Under the pieces are notes generated by a model. That model was not told where the DNA came from and did not search any database. It saw only the letters and a list, made by a program, of their open reading frames with translations. A DNA stretch of 64,000 nt from Halosimplex litoreum (GTDB taxonomy: Archaea > Halobacteriota > Halobacteria > Halobacteriales > Haloarculaceae): assembly GCF_016065055.1 (NCBI RefSeq), contig NZ_CP065856.1, forward strand, positions 2,541,836 through 2,605,835, in the 5' to 3' direction. The position numbers and the translations under genes are program-made. Below, piece after piece: positions 63,106-64,000 of the stretch (its first letter is position 1; each line of letters opens with the position of its first letter).

Positions 63106-64000
63106 TCAGCGATCGAGCGCTCGGAGCCACACCGCCATCTCGCCCGGTTCGCGGTTGTCCCAAGCGAAATACGGCACGAGGTCGAGCGAGGCGTCCTCGA
63201 TGTCGGTCTCCTCGACTGGTCGGTAGAGGTCGTCCGCCCACCCTTCCAGCGACGGGACGGCGGCCTCCGTCTCGACGGTGGTCACGCCGCCCAGCAGGTC
63301 CTCGCGATGCTCGCTCTCGACGTCGGCGTCCGCCGGGAGGGCGTACTGGTGGAGGGGGCGGTCGGTATCGACCGCTTCGGCGCAGTAGACGAGTGGCCCC
63401 CGTTCGACGGCGACCCGGCCCGCATCGCTCTCGACAGCGGGGTGTGCGGCCGTGAGTCGCGTCTGCTGTTCGAACACCAGTTCGATCGTCTCGCCGTTCC
63501 ACTCGCGGTCGAGCCGGGCGTAGCCGGACCCGTCGGTCGAGACGGCCTCGCCGTCGACGGTGACCGTCGCGTCGACACACCACTCGGGGATCCGGAGGTT
63601 GAGCGGGACGGCCCCGTCGGCGTCGACGGTGACCTCGACGCGTCCCTCCCAGGGGAGTGAACTGGTCTGTTCGACCGTCACGTCGATCTCGTCGACGGTC
63701 GTCTCGAGCGTGCTGCCGACGTACTGGCTGACGTAGAGTTCGCCCTCGCGTTTCGCGTAGCAGTACTGGCCGAGCGAGGCGAACAGGCGCGCAGCGTTGG
63801 GCGGGCAACACGCGCAGGTGAACCACCCTTTCCGGTGGTGGTCCCCGGAACTGGCCAGGGGGTTCACGTAGAAGAAGCGCTCGCCGTCCAGTCCGACGCC
63901 CGCGAGGAAGCCGTTGTACAGCGTCCGCTCGATCAAGGCGGCGTACTTCGCTTCGCCAGTGTGTTCGAACAGGCGCTGATTCCAGAAGATACTCCCGATC
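63106..64000 (-). CDS. GH127 beta-L-arabinofuranosidase (fourth), 5' end outside window
   Basis: The minus-strand frame is open to the last base (SIFWNQRLFEHTGEAKYAALIERTLYNGFL). The Cys pair motif WFTCACCPPNAARLFASL is present; the Glu-x-Cys motif falls just outside. The C-terminal 298 residues are closely similar to the third GH127 at 31.3-33.2 kb (same motif spelling and same end ...AWDNREPGEMAVW), indicating a within-genome duplication. Placed with the second importer, it suggests both importers feed arabinosidases. Confidence 0.9.
   Translation of the reverse strand, partial: IGSIFWNQRLFEHTGEAKYAALIERTLYNGFLAGVGLDGERFFYVNPLASSGDHHRKGWFTCACCPPNAARLFASLGQYCYAKREGELYVSQYVGSTLETTVDEIDVTVEQTSSLPWEGRVEVTVDADGAVPLNLRIPEWCVDATVTVDGEAVSTDGSGYARLDREWNGETIELVFEQQTRLTAAHPAVESDAGRVAVERGPLVYCAEAVDTDRPLHQYALPADADVESEHREDLLGGVTTVETEAAVPSLEGWADDLYRPVEETDIEDASLDLVPYFAWDNREPGEMAVWLRALDR

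Noticed and set aside
1..64000. tRNA, rRNA or CRISPR arrays
   Set aside because: None recognised by eye; a covariance-model search would be needed to exclude a small RNA gene.

Overview
This window is haloarchaeal chromosome or megaplasmid DNA. It is GC-rich and encodes strongly acidic proteins. Extracellular binding proteins carry Tat-type lipoprotein signals, and TATA-like boxes often sit about 26 bases before a start codon, which suggests leaderless mRNAs. IclR and FilR1-type regulators, KaiC-like ATPases and multi-PAS kinases are all typical of the class. The genus cannot be fixed from the sequence. The gene set suits a plant-polysaccharide-using genus such as Halosimplex, Halorhabdus or Haloarcula relatives.

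Left end (1-11.3 kb): the 3' part of a large surface protein (vWA domain, thrombospondin-3-like calcium repeats, helical stalk, nuclease-like tip), followed by a tandem series of start-less partial copies of its 3' end. Each of these orphan tips is followed by a different candidate immunity gene. I read this as a polymorphic toxin/immunity locus with a store of alternative tips: two PD-(D/E)XK-like and two BECR/EndoU-like. One tip is split by a frameshift. Two partial copies share a 43-base perfect repeat at the junction between stalk and tip. A copied calcium-repeat segment and a VapBC pair close the region.

11.4-21.5 kb: a DUF6735-like gene with no normal start, a GH10 xylanase, an AhpD-like protein with an operator-like palindrome, a FilR1-type regulator flanked by 19-base perfect inverted repeats, a flavin-dependent halogenase-like protein, a GH95 alpha-L-fucosidase, then a decayed IS630-type element and a broken second transposase.

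21.6-37.9 kb: a complete sugar ABC importer (binding protein, two permeases, ATPase), an aldo/keto reductase, three GH127 beta-L-arabinofuranosidases, two decaying sugar-enzyme pseudogenes, a diverged GH127-superfamily enzyme and an IclR regulator. None of the glycosidases has an obvious signal peptide, so the likely scheme is import of oligosaccharides followed by intracellular trimming.

38.5-50.9 kb: a second, internally deleted IS630 copy. It is followed by a signalling block on the minus strand: a REC/multi-PAS histidine kinase with a LOV motif, a two-domain KaiC-like ATPase, a second LOV-type kinase and a membrane histidine kinase. A third, highly diverged IS630 relic and an IclR regulator follow.

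51-64 kb: an MFS and an EamA transporter, then a second sugar importer (ATPase, unknown zinc-ribbon protein, binding protein, two permeases), a small membrane protein, a TIM-barrel sugar isomerase, a near-duplicate orphan permease, a Gfo/Idh/MocA oxidoreductase and another GH127 gene cut by the window end. No rRNA, tRNA or CRISPR array was recognised.
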